DNA of 64,000 nucleotides from positions 2,666,754-2,730,753 of the forward strand of contig JAJEKV010000051.1 in NCBI GenBank assembly GCA_021234155.1. The letters run 5' to 3'. This document shows, piece after piece, positions 32,894 through 42,879 of the stretch. The position numbers were made by a program, and so were the translations under genes. The notes beneath the pieces were generated by a model, which was not told the origin of the DNA, did not search any database, and saw only the letters and a program-made list of their open reading frames with translations. The stretch is from Isoetes taiwanensis (taxonomy: Eukaryota > Streptophyta > Lycopodiopsida > Isoetales > Isoetaceae). Each line of letters opens with the position of its first letter. The first letter of the stretch is position 1.

Positions 32894-34373
32894 TCAAAAG
32901 GACACGTAGAGTTTTTTTTTTTTTTGGCCTAGGCTGGAATAACCCCACTAGCCTTTCCTTGCCACGTCATAAAACCAAATTTGTTTTTCTAAAGGTAACT
33001 TTATGTCTTTAAAAGACATTGATGTGGAGCTTCTTTTGGCCTAGGCGAAAATGGTCTTATTAGCCTATCATTGGCTACCACGAAATCTAAGAAACTAGCA
33101 AAAAGCACACCAGAAGACTTTGGCAAGGTCAAACTTGCGACCTATTTTGCAAGGAAAAACTACCATTATTTGATCAATATGTAGCATAATAACATGGGGT
33201 TTTTTTTGTATTTTTGTACGGTTTTTCCAATGGTTTTTATATGATTTGATGGGCGTATTACACAAGGCCTACTAATTAGTACATCTAGAGTGCCCATTGT
33301 ATTTGCATACGCTTGAATTAATTTTAATGCCTCTTTTCAATGGTGTAGACCCATATATGTAGTATTTTTCAGTTAAGTTTTATTTTTCGTATTATATTTT
33401 ATTTTGCTCGACATGCAAAGCTCGAGCAGCTCATTTTAGGGTTTTTTGCTGTAAGGGCGTGGTTATGTGGGTCGGATTCAAGCAACATCGGATTTGGGCA
33501 GCGCTTAACCGGTAACATGTTCCCTTTCCAATGCCTGCACTTCCGCTTCGACACAATGTTTCTTCTGTAGCTGTAATTCTGTATCTAGTGTCTGTACTGA
33601 GGCATCACTTGTGCCCACATACTGGGCCTTAGGGTCTGGAACAAAGGCATGTATTAGCTGTAATAAGTGTGTACATCTCTCAATAGACACGATCATAGAT
33701 GTGGCCGTCATTCCTCCCTCAGAATGAATGAGTCGTACCTGGTCACGAAGTGTCAAAAGGACACGTAGAGTTTTTTTTTTTTTTGGCCTAGGCTGGAATA
33801 ACCCCACTAGCCTTTCCTTGCCACGTCATAAAACCAAATTTGTTTTTCTAAAGGTAACTTTATGTCTTTAAAAGACATTGATGTGGAGCTTCTTTTGGCC
33901 TAGGCGAAAATGGTCTTATTAGCCTATCATTGGCTACCACGAAATCTAAGAAACTAGCAAAAAGCACACCAGAAGACTTTGGCAAGGTCAAACTTGCGAC
34001 CTATTTTGCAAGGAAAAACTACCATTATTTGATCAATATGTAGCATAATAACAGGGGGTTTTTTTTGTATTTTTGTACGGTTTTTCCAATGGTTTTTATA
34101 TGATTTGATGGGCGTATTACACAAGGCCTACTAATTAGTACATCTAGAGTGCCCATTGTATTTGCATACGCTTGAATTAATTTTAATGCCTCTTTTTCAA
34201 TGGTGTAGACCCATATATGTAGTATTTTTTCAGTTAAGTTTTATTTTTCAGATTATATTTTATTTTGCTCGACATGCAAAGCTCGGCAGCTCATTTTAGG
34301 GTTTTTTCTTTGTAAGGGCGTGGTTATGTGGGTCGGATTCAGCAAAGATCGGATTTGGGGCAGCTTAACCGGT
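32655..34373. repeat. Tandem duplication of an 859-bp unit
   Basis: 32655-33513 and 33514-34373 are almost identical. The unit includes the 5' end of the ORF1 element, its TCAAA flank, the tandem repeats of the host segment and about 340 bp beyond. The event is therefore younger than the ORF1 insertion. The few differences are small patches, e.g. near 33425 against 34283 and near 33480 against 34340. Confidence 0.9.
33178..33297. repeat. Inverted-repeat arm (partner at 38453-38572)
   Basis: About 120 bp starting TATGTAGCATAATAACA and ending CTAGAGTGCCC is found in reverse complement at 38453-38572 with roughly 85-90% identity by eye. A second plus-strand copy at about 34037-34156 comes from the 859-bp duplication. 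The arms enclose about 5 kb with gene-like scraps. No target duplication was found, so a transposon border is possible but not proven. Confidence 0.6.
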
Positions 34374-34584
34374 TCAAGCAGAGAGCTACGAGTGCTTGAA
34401 GCGATGCTTGCCAATCCATGAAAGTCCTTCCTCCCGCTTTTGTGTTTTGAACGATGGAGCTATTTTTTTTTCATCTCTGTGAACATGTAGGCGCCCTTGA
34501 TTTTACGGTTTGGAGGCCATTCAACTTTTAGGGTTTTGAGGCCCACAAACAGTTGATTGGTTTGGTTTCTTTGGGGGGATGCGA

Positions 34585-34747
34585 GATTTGACTTCTTCTT
34601 CTCCTCCTTGGTATTCCCTCCATAGCCGAGAAACCATCTCTTTTCTTTCCTGCATTCTTACCACATCCTTCATCTTGGGAAGATCTTCTGGCTGAAGCTC
34701 TTGTGCACAATGTGAGCCATCTGCACCAACTCTTCAATGTCACCAAG
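34585..34747 (+). other. Possible captured exon
   Basis: One frame reads GIPSIAEKPSLFFPAFLPHP, then SSWEDLLAEALVHNVSHLHQ and LFNVTK before GTTTGC. This could be an exon with a donor. No family is recognised. Another exon-like frame without stops lies at 35640-35852. Confidence 0.2.
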
Positions 34748-35377
34748 GTTTGCTTCCATTTCCCAATGTAATCGCTTTGTTTTGAGTCACAAAATGGATT
34801 TTTCCATTTGGGTTTTTGATTGAATGGCGCAGGATCTCCGGTTTAAGCCTATCTTTGGAGATTTGAGAGAGAAAGAGGGTCGATTTGTGTCCGGGTGCGG
34901 ACCAACCACCACAAAGTGCTCTAGCAACCGCTTACGTAGTTTGTTTAAACGTAAGGCTGGTTATGTTCTTAGGATTATATGACATGCTCAATAAGTTCAC
35001 TCATATTCACACATTGCATGAGCGACTTGGTTCTGAGAGTTATGGAGGCTGGAGCCTTTGTCTTTTGAGCCAAGAACAATGTGGAAAAGGGAGATGGAGT
35101 GGCTTTTTGTCGGGTTAGCGATTATATCGTAGAGCTTGTGCCCTCTTGGCAAAACTTCTCTGATGGAAGTAACATGGAGGTATGTTCAATATGTGGTCGA
35201 GGATGCATTAGCTAATGTGTAAATTTTAAATTCATCTGCTAGCATCTTCTCATTTTTATGAATTGGCATGACAGATTATGGTCACTCGACCCCGTTCGGA
35301 TCAACAAATTCATTCATCTTTCCAGCGAATAACTTCGTCTTCACCTAAAAGGAGACCAGGAAGGAAGGTTACTTCAC

Positions 35378-35536
35378 CTTTGCCAATCCAAAATCCCCCA
35401 CTAAAGGTTCAAAGTTATCATCCAGCAAAATGTTGGCAGCCTTTACATCACGGTGTATTATCTTCGGGTCACAATGTTCATGAAGATAAGCAAGACCTCA
35501 AGCTGCACCTAAAGCTATACGTTTCCGAATCTCCCA
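35378..35536 (-). pseudogene. Receptor-like kinase exon fragment (SERK-like)
   Basis: Reading on the minus strand from 35536 gives WEIRKRIALGAA, a stop, [20 protein letters not shown], then [20 protein letters not shown], followed by GTGAAG at the end (donor-like). These are kinase subdomains VIb and VII: catalytic loop HRDVKAAN and the metal-binding DFG. The order and wording match LRR receptor kinases of the SERK/NIK type. The stop is TGA where family members have arginine, as expected from CGA to TGA decay. The rest of the kinase was not found. It lies between the inverted repeats 33178-33297 and 38453-38572. Confidence 0.8.
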
Positions 35537-36125
35537 AGTAAGTGCTTTTCTTTCACGATGTTCAATAATGGTTTGGATTGCATACTTTTATAAGCTTATC
35601 AATTTTTCAATCTCATTAATGTTATGGTGTTTAGTCTCTGATTCTCAGAATGGTCCTAGAGAAGAATCTTTCCAAAAGACACGATCAAAATTAAAAAAAA
35701 GGCGGTTTGCGGTTACAACAACTGCAGTTGAAAAGGTAGTGCTAGTTGCAACAACTGGTTTGTGTTGTGAAGACGAATTTGATCTTGCAGTGTTGAGGAT
35801 TCAAGGTCCATGGTCCGAAGAAGATTCAAGTGTGAGCTCTTTGGCTATTTAATTTTAAAACTGTGAATATGGTTCCGGTTATCAAACTGTCTGTGATTAT
35901 GGCTTATATTTGAGAAGTGTTGTTCAATATTCTGAAATATAACTCTAGCCATTACCATATTATCTGTTATTCTATTATCATGTATGTAAAGCGATGATTG
36001 CTAGATGCTTGTCAAAACCTCACCATCAGTTACCACGAAGCACAGCCAATCAATTTAGATGAGGAAACAATGTTATTTGGTCAGATTCATTGTAAAGCCT
36101 TGAAATATAAATTCTCTTAGAAGCA

Positions 36126-36570
36126 TCCCTCTGAGCATATTCACACGGGGGGTGACTCCAGGCATCGAGTCGTCGGATTGGCATATTAAGCCCCTTATTC
36201 CATAATCTACACCGTCACGTAAAATTCCTCGCGTTTTGTGGGGTATGCAAGTACAAGATTTGCTATCTTTGTATAATAAGATTCGCAAAAATACTATAAG
36301 ATTTCAATAGGAATACTATATGGTGTTGATTTAGATGCGTCCAAAATACAATTATGAGGGCTCTCATTTGCCCTACGTCACCCCAGTGTGAATATGCACC
36401 CAAACCAAAGGGGGTTTAAGGGGGATTTTAATTTAAATGTGTTGGATCCAATGGTTATATTTATTAATGTCAATGGTAGTTATGTGTTGGTTATTATACT
36501 AAAAATTTTTTTTGGCCCTTCGGGCCATAAAAAAAAAAAGCGACGATGAGAATATAAAAAGACATTTAAA
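36126..36570. repeat. Fold-back element, copy missing its left arm
   Basis: It shares the centre (CATATTCACACGGGGGGTGA ...) and right arm with the element at 38791-39318. The right arm continues through GGCCCTTCGGGCC, itself a small hairpin, to about 36570. The stretch 36571-38450 has A/T-rich sequence without a recognisable gene. Confidence 0.65.
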
Positions 36571-38452
36571 ACATGTAGCAATATGTGTTATGTGTTTATG
36601 TTAATAATGTTAATTTATTATAATAGTGGAGTCTCCAAACTAAACATATTTGTAAATTATGCACTTGAACAATTATATTAAATTTGAGAATACACCATTT
36701 CATTGTGTCTAATAATAAACCAACTGCCTGTACAATAACCTCTCCAACTTGCTTGCTCATGAGAAACTTTTGTAGCTTGTTTCAAAGCAATAAATGTGTC
36801 AATGTTTTATCTGATTGTCAACACAACTTGGTAGCTTTCACATTCTAATAGAGTTAAAAATTAAAAGCCACGCATAAATATTGGTTGAATTCTCGCCAAA
36901 CAATGTGTGAACAATGAAATAAAAGAAATGGATAACAATATTAAGAGATCTCAAAAATGGTGAAACACACAAATCTTACCTTCAGCATGACAATAGCATC
37001 GATCTAGGTCTCCACCATAGGTGCCTGAATGTTCTACAATTTCATACCACCATCTGTAACAGTGGCAACAGAAGAATCAGAACTTAAGGTTTTACCAAAG
37101 CATTTGCAAAGTAATTGTGTGCAATAGCTTGCCATATGAAAACTTGACTTGCTTTGCCGCCATCGTACTTTGACCACCTAAATTTCCTCAAATATGTTTG
37201 AGCTTGCTCTTGTGTTGCACAACACCGCAAAAGCTTCCGCTTCCTAACTTTGGTTTGTTGCCAATCGCCATTTGCGAGAAAGACGATTTGCCACTTGAAG
37301 AGCTTGAATCCCTGGCGTTGTGCATTTGATTAGGAGAATCATGGTGTGCATTTGATCAGGAGAAGCATAGGCGATGCGCTACAAAGACTGATGATGATAG
37401 CAGAAGAGCGAAGTCAAGTCCCAGTTACTTAAACAAACAAACTTTTCTGCGCTCCCATCCAGTAGCAGGGGTTGTTAATATTTTAAGGATGCAGGCAGTG
37501 GTAAGCCAGCAATAGGTCCCTCCTGTCTATTTCACAAATGAAAACAGCAATTAAAGATGTGAAAAACATTGATGGCAAAAACATGGATTCGAGGAGAAAA
37601 TACGGATGAGCGAAACTAAGGTGGATCTTATGAGCTCGTTGGAATCGGATGCACGATTCATATCGATGCTTCCATCTCACACCATCGGCATTTCATTTTT
37701 AATCTGCCTAAAACTTCACACCAATCAAATCTTCAAACGCAGGATCAAATTACACTAGATACGCTTCTATAGACAATCCAAGAAAAAGTAAGATGAAGAT
37801 GGATATTATGCTCCAAAGAAACATGTGCTGAGGTAATCCGGGCTTCCCTAAGCAACGATTCCTTAAAGAAATAACTATGAAGGTAGCTCAAGGCAAGTAA
37901 ATTTTGCATTACTGAACTGAATATCTAGCACCAGAATCGTGTGGCCTTGTTTCAAAACGAGACATATGAGCTTTCCTCTCAAGGAAAAGCAAATGAACCA
38001 TCTCTGACCCGATGCAGAAGAAATGGGATCGAGCATGTCCGTTGCCTACAACATCATCCATAGACTGCTCATGCATTTAGCTTGCCAGCATTCCGACATC
38101 TGGCCCCTTTCTTCTTCAATACCTTCCCTTTGCCTTTTTTTTCATTTGCCCCACTGGAGCCTTGTTGCAACCCCGGCATTCCAAAGCCTCTGCAGACTGA
38201 CCTCGCTGCTCGCCTCATCGTGCTCATAATCCTCGCGAACTGTGGAAGCCATAGCGAGGAGGAAACTGTACGAAATGGTCTCTGTATTCTCTAAATCCCC
38301 CTCTCCACGAAAACCCTAAAGTTGAAAGCCTCGTTGCTTGCATGTCCTTCATAAAATTAAATTAATTAAGTTTTTAAGGAACAAAAACATGCAAGGCAAA
38401 ACCATTGCAAAACCATAGATAAAATGCCATTCAAATATGAGAATCCAGTGTG

Positions 38453-38572
38453 CACTCTAGATATACTAATTAGTATGCCTCGTGCAATACGCCCATGAAA
38501 TCATATAAAAACCATGCCAAAAAACGTATAAAATCACAAAAAAAACCCCCTGTTATAATGCTACATATACCT
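38453..38572. repeat. Inverted-repeat arm (partner at 33178-33297)
   Basis: Reverse complement of the 33178-33297 arm; outer end ATGCTACATA. See that entry. Confidence 0.6.
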
Positions 38573-38790
38573 GTTGGTGAATTTGCTATACCCTTTGTTT
38601 CAGCTGGTTATCCTACTAGATTAGTTAATCTTCTCGGTTGAGCCTTTTAATGTTCAAGCTAATGTATTTGAAGAAGTTTCTAAAAGGTGAGCTTCTAAAT
38701 ATTTAAACGATGGTTATCTAGTACACTTCAAATATTAAATCCTTAGTGCATATTTCGATTCCAAGGTTCAAGATGCAACCCTACACTATC

Positions 38791-39318
38791 TTTATGTTTT
38801 AAATGTCTTTTATATTCTCACGTCTGTTTTTTTTTTATGGCCCGAAGGGCCAAAAATTTTTTTTAGTATAATAACCAACACATAACTACCATTGACATTA
38901 ATAAATATAACCATTGGATCCAACACATTTAAATTAAAATCCCCCTTAAACCCCCTTTGGTTTGGGTGCATATTCACACGGGGGGTGACTCCGGGCATCG
39001 AGAGCTGTCGGATTGGCATATTCGCCCCTTATTCCTTAATCTACACCGTACGTAAAGTTCCTCATTTGTGGGGTATGCAAGTACAAGATTTGCTATACTG
39101 TATAATAAGATTCGCAAACTACTATAAGATTTCAACCGGAATACTATATGGTGTTGATTTCGTACGTGCAAAATACAATTATGAGGGCTCTCGCTGCCCT
39201 ACGTCACCCCCCGTGTGAATATGCACCCAAACCAAAGGGGGTTTAAGGGGGATTTTAATTTAAATGTGTTGGATCCAATGGTTATATTTATTAATGTCAA
39301 TGGTAGTTATGTGTTGGT
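38791..39318. mobile_element. Fold-back (long inverted repeat) element, right end cut
   Basis: The arms 38868-38982 and 39206-39318 are reverse complements. Both carry ACCAACACATAACTACCATT at their outer ends and GGTTTGGGTGCATATTCACA at the inner ends, around a centre of about 220 bp. The left arm extends outward to 38791, whereas the right arm stops at 39318, where copy-B host sequence resumes. No gene is present. Confidence 0.75.
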
Positions 39319-39514
39319 AGGCGAGATTGAGGAAGGGAATTAATATATGTAAACAAAAAACCCGACACATCCCTCATGTAGTTTTTGGTTTTGCCATGGC
39401 TGAGAAGCCCTAGAATGTAAGAATGTATGTCGTTGCTGCTCACAATGGAGACTCTGGAGTGTCTGCGGAGAGTGGACTAACTTGATAGTCTGCTAGAGAA
39501 GGGCTACCGCTGCA

Positions 39515-39637
39515 ATGGCTGTCGTGAAAGCTTCGCAGAACAGAGTATCTATCACGGGCTCTACCATAGCGAGACGAATAGGCAACGGGCAGATTATCTC
39601 GAACAACCAGTTTAGGGCAGTCACCAAGCATATCCGG
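39515..39637 (+). other. Possible first coding exon of an unknown gene
   Basis: The frame starts MAVVKASQNRVSITGSTIAR and reaches HIR before GTATATATCC, which could be a donor. In copy A a 19-bp deletion shifts the frame and leads to an early stop (near 15981). The partner exons and family are unknown. Confidence 0.22.
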
Positions 39638-40248
39638 GTATATATCCATATATATACTTGGTATATGCCCTTTACCCACATAAACGAGGGTTGGCCCTTA
39701 TGGGGACCCAAAAAGTCAGCACAACTTTCCACATATAGCCTGCAAAATAAAACATGACTAGAACAAATGCTTTATATAATGGGTCATGCCATTTATGCGT
39801 GGAGATTTATCAAATTAGAATGAAGAATGAACATCATATGGCATCGACTCTAGATTAGATTTCAAAACATTGTACATGAGGACTTGCACATAAATTATGG
39901 AATCCCTTTGGACCACATTACATATAAATGATGGAATCCCTTTGGACCACATTCCGTATAGAACACCCGTAAAGGTAATTGTAAAGTGTCATGGATATTT
40001 TTATTCTACTTATGTATTTATATAGGGTATATTTTGGTGACTATGATGGATTTGCCTTCATCATCCTTTATATTGGAATAAATTTGAGCAACCACACAAT
40101 CATTTGAGTTCTCTCTCATGGCCACCATCTTTGGTCTTTGTGAAGCCATAATGCAGGCTCCACCCATGAACCGCTCATGCAAGCACAATTTCATTATAAT
40201 GGGAAAATTTTTAGTAAACTGGAATTTTTTTATTATGGGGGTTGTATA

Positions 40249-40388
40249 GACCTTATGCAGGGGTTGCATACACGTGTACAGTACCCTGTATCATAGACCT
40301 TATGCAGGGGTTGTATACACGTGTACAGTACCCTGTATCATAGACCTTATGCAGGGGTTGTATACACGTGCAGTACCCGTGTATCGTA
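40249..40388. repeat. Tandem repeat, 47-bp unit, three copies
   Basis: Units start GACCTTATGCAGGGGTTG at 40249, 40296 and 40343. Each contains TACACGTGTA, a palindrome. The last unit is decayed. Bases 39760-40248 hold no recognisable gene. Confidence 0.85.
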
Positions 40389-40647
40389 CATACATGAATA
40401 TTTAGAGAACATAATAACACGGTATCATATACCAACTTCCAAACACAATAGAGACCGAAGTATGAACTATGTATGTCCCTAGCAACCTTCCCCCAGGTTC
40501 CTAACCCCTTCCCTTCCCTTTCCCTTCGCTGCGAGGTCTAACCCACGATCCGGGTTAGGAGTCAAGAGCTCACGCTCATCCCGGCTGATTCTTCCCACCA
40601 TATGGGGTACCTAGTCATTAGAAAAAGTAATTCCACGAGGATAATAC

Positions 40648-41091
40648 TCACGGAAGAAGAAGCGGACCCAACTCCACAAAACCGTTGTAAGCGTTGTAGT
40701 ACACCCTAATAAGGCCATACATACATCCCTTACAAATTTCATGAATGAACTCGATATGTATGCATCCGGAGAGTGTGCTAAATATCCGGCCACGAAGAAG
40801 AGGCCTCAATTCTTTGTAGCATCTCGCCCGGATAAGGAGGGGTTCAAGCATTCCCCTCATTGCAAGTCTCCTATAACATTCAGATGGATTAATTTCCATC
40901 AGTGGCTCATGACCACAATCAAATCGCTCCAGAATGAAGTTGATCAACTCCATTGTAAGCTCCTTGGTGGGACTGTGGCGCAACCTCCACTCCAAGAAAT
41001 GGTCCCATAGCTCATCCATTCCAGGTCGCCTGCAATGAATGCAGGGCATGCTTGCAGGCCTTACGGAGTAGCCAGGGAGGATTGGGTCCAA
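40648..41091 (-). CDS. Hypothetical protein, 147 aa
   Basis: An open frame from ATG at 41091 reads MDPILPGYSVRPASMPCIHC and continues with a cysteine/tryptophan-containing, mostly helical sequence to a stop at 40648. A second frame overlapping its end (40793-40611) reads on as FFREYYPRGITF, so a frameshift may have cut the end. There is no signal peptide. I recognise no family. It could be an exon, a fragment or chance. The low-complexity block 41100-41570 lies just upstream. Confidence 0.3.
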   Translation of the reverse strand: MDPILPGYSVRPASMPCIHCRRPGMDELWDHFLEWRLRHSPTKELTMELINFILERFDCGHEPLMEINPSECYRRLAMRGMLEPLLIRARCYKELRPLLRGRIFSTLSGCIHIEFIHEICKGCMYGLIRVYYNAYNGFVELGPLLLP

Positions 41092-41099
41092 TCATTTGC

Positions 41100-41570
41100 A
41101 AAAGCAAGCAAGGATCACCCGTGAGACAAGGAACAGGAGAGAGCAAGTAGCAAGTTCAAGAGCAAGCAACAAGATCAAGTTGCGGGGAGCACGGGGAATG
41201 AAGTAGCAAGGAACAAGGATCAAGATCAAGTAGCAAGATGCAATGAACAAGGAAGATCAAGTAGCAAGAAGATCAAGGAACAAGGAAGATCAAGGAGCAA
41301 GAAGCAAGGATCAAGATCAAGTAGCAAGGAACAAGATCAAGTAGCAAGATCAAGAGCAAGGAACAAGATCAAGTAGCAAGGAGCACGGGAATGAAGTAGC
41401 AAGGAACAAGGATCAAGATCAAGTAGCAAGAAGCAATGAACAAGGAAGATCAAGTAGCAAGAAGATCAAGGAACAAGGAAGATCAAGTAGCAAGAAGATC
41501 AAGGAACAAGGAAGATGAAGGAGCAAGAAGCAAGGATGAAAAGTGAGAAGTGAAAACAAGAATTTATAGC
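41100..41570. repeat. Low-complexity block of CAAG/GATCAAG words
   Basis: Irregular repetition of AGCAAG, GAACAAG and GATCAAG with longer internal duplications (e.g. the block at 41205-41300 recurs at about 41395-41490). No coding sense in either strand. Confidence 0.8.
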
Positions 41571-41579
41571 TACGAATCC

Positions 41580-41711
41580 AATAATGTTGAAGTATAATAC
41601 CAATAATGTTGAAGCATAATACCAATAATGTTGAAGTATAATACCAATAATGCTGACGTATAATACCAATAATGCTCACGTATAATACCAATAATGCTGA
41701 AGTATTATATC
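41580..41711. repeat. 22-bp tandem repeat, six units
   Basis: Units of the type AATAATGTTGAAGTATAATA plus CC run up to 18 bp before the TATA box of small gene copy c. The array could be the end of the transposase-like element or an upstream promoter array. Confidence 0.8.
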
Positions 41712-41728
41712 AATAATTCTACAACGAC

Positions 41729-41740
41729 TATAAAAGCAGC
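41729..41740 (+). promoter_or_regulatory. TATA box of the small element gene, copy c
   Basis: TATAAAAGCAGC followed by CATTCGG, 26 bp before the ATG at 41767; same as the boxes at 2351-2362 and 6137-6148. Confidence 0.7.
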
Positions 41741-41766
41741 TCCATTCGGTAAGTCATTCATCTCCC

Positions 41767-42004
41767 ATGGCTTATAATATTTATGAAGATCAGTTTGAGA
41801 CCATTCTTTGCTCCATGAGCTACAATGATATTAATCGCTGCATACATAAAGGTGTTAAAATTTGGATCCTTACTTACAATCCAAAGCGAGAAGGTCGTGA
41901 GTGTGATTGCCCGGCCTTACTCGTGTTGTGATCCATCTTCTTTGGGTTCTGGCGCCATGCCTACTGGTGAATCGATCACAATAGCGAGGATTGATGATGA
42001 GTGA
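41767..42004 (+). pseudogene. Small conserved protein of the transposase-like element, copy c (frameshifted)
   Basis: The frame starts MAYNIYEDQFETILCSMSYN and reaches CPALLVL. There a one-base shift near 41920 moves the homology to another frame (RVVIHLLW), and a stop in the position of the other copies (GATGATGAGTGA) ends at 42004. CSMSYND, CP.L and VIHL.W match copies a and b. The gene converges with transposase-like copy 2 on the minus strand, the same arrangement as copy a with copy 1. Confidence 0.6.
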
Positions 42005-42879
42005 ATCATCGACTCTATAATGCCATCAATAATATGTGCATCTAAATTATATGTATGCCATGAATAATGTGTGCATCGGATGTAATGATGTGTATTAAAC
42101 ACCTATTATAAAAGATGTAAGGATGTTAGTATAAGCATAATGAAAGCTAATTGATGTATCGACAATGTATTAATTGTCCAAAATGCTTAAGTATTATAGC
42201 AAAAGAAATTACATACATAATTATCGAGAACATGGTGAGATCTTTGAGCTTTTAACTAATGCTATGTCCCCACATGTCAACAATGTATTTTGGAATACGA
42301 GCAGTCTTGGTCTTTTGCCATTTGCATCCCATGCATAATGTATGGCATCTAACTTCTCATACCTTGATGGATCGATGGATTGGGTGCATAGCGTTTAGTT
42401 AAGCAACTTTGTATAGTCACGACCAGCGGGCATCCACCATGATACATAAATGTGACCATAATTGGTAGACTACGGATCTAGGATGGCATCTTCTTACGTA
42501 AAGCCCAACCCGTTGGAGTTTCATCGTCTCGGTGGGACTAAAACAAACATACCTTTTCGTAACATGTGCATGAGGATCGAACTCATCCATAGGCAACACT
42601 CGGGGCCCATCTGCTGGCCCACAATGTCGTAGGCAAAGGTCTTACAAGCACGCGGCTTCATCGACCTCACGAGTAAATCGCGACTTGTAGAGGTTCTTGC
42701 CTTATGCGCAACCAAAAGTTATCATTTTGAGGTCGTCACGGAGATACATCTTCCAAACACACAAGAATCTCGTTCGGTAATCCATAGTTGCTTTGTAGCG
42801 TCGTGCAAACACACTATCTTCTTGATTTTTCGCGAAGGAATTCCATAATGCTATGTACTTGCTGATCTTTGTGCGCCGG

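Larger units (their letters stand above)
16004..39572. repeat. Segmental tandem duplication, copy B (inflated by insertions)
   Basis: Pieces homologous to copy A lie at 16004-16124, 28362-28398, 29960-31191, 31504-31686, 31713-31968, 32894-33173 and 39320-39572. Between them are LINE 2 with the nested gypsy element, a Helitron, a hAT-type MITE, an ORF1-only LINE, an 859-bp tandem duplication and a compound insert of about 6 kb. At 31687-31712 a 26-bp filler replaces 1429 bp of copy A. Confidence 0.8.

Noticed and set aside
33178-38572. A complete Mutator-type Pack element
   Set aside because: The inverted repeats are convincing, but no 9-bp target duplication is visible and the arms are not shown to be termini, so it is reported only as inverted repeats with a captured exon.
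40249-40388. CRISPR-like array
   Set aside because: The 47-bp units are contiguous without unique spacers, and the genome is eukaryotic.
41419-41691. 90-residue minus-strand frame with repeated hydrophobic segments
   Set aside because: It is a translation of the CAAG-rich block and the 22-bp repeat array; the apparent protein repeats are DNA repeats.
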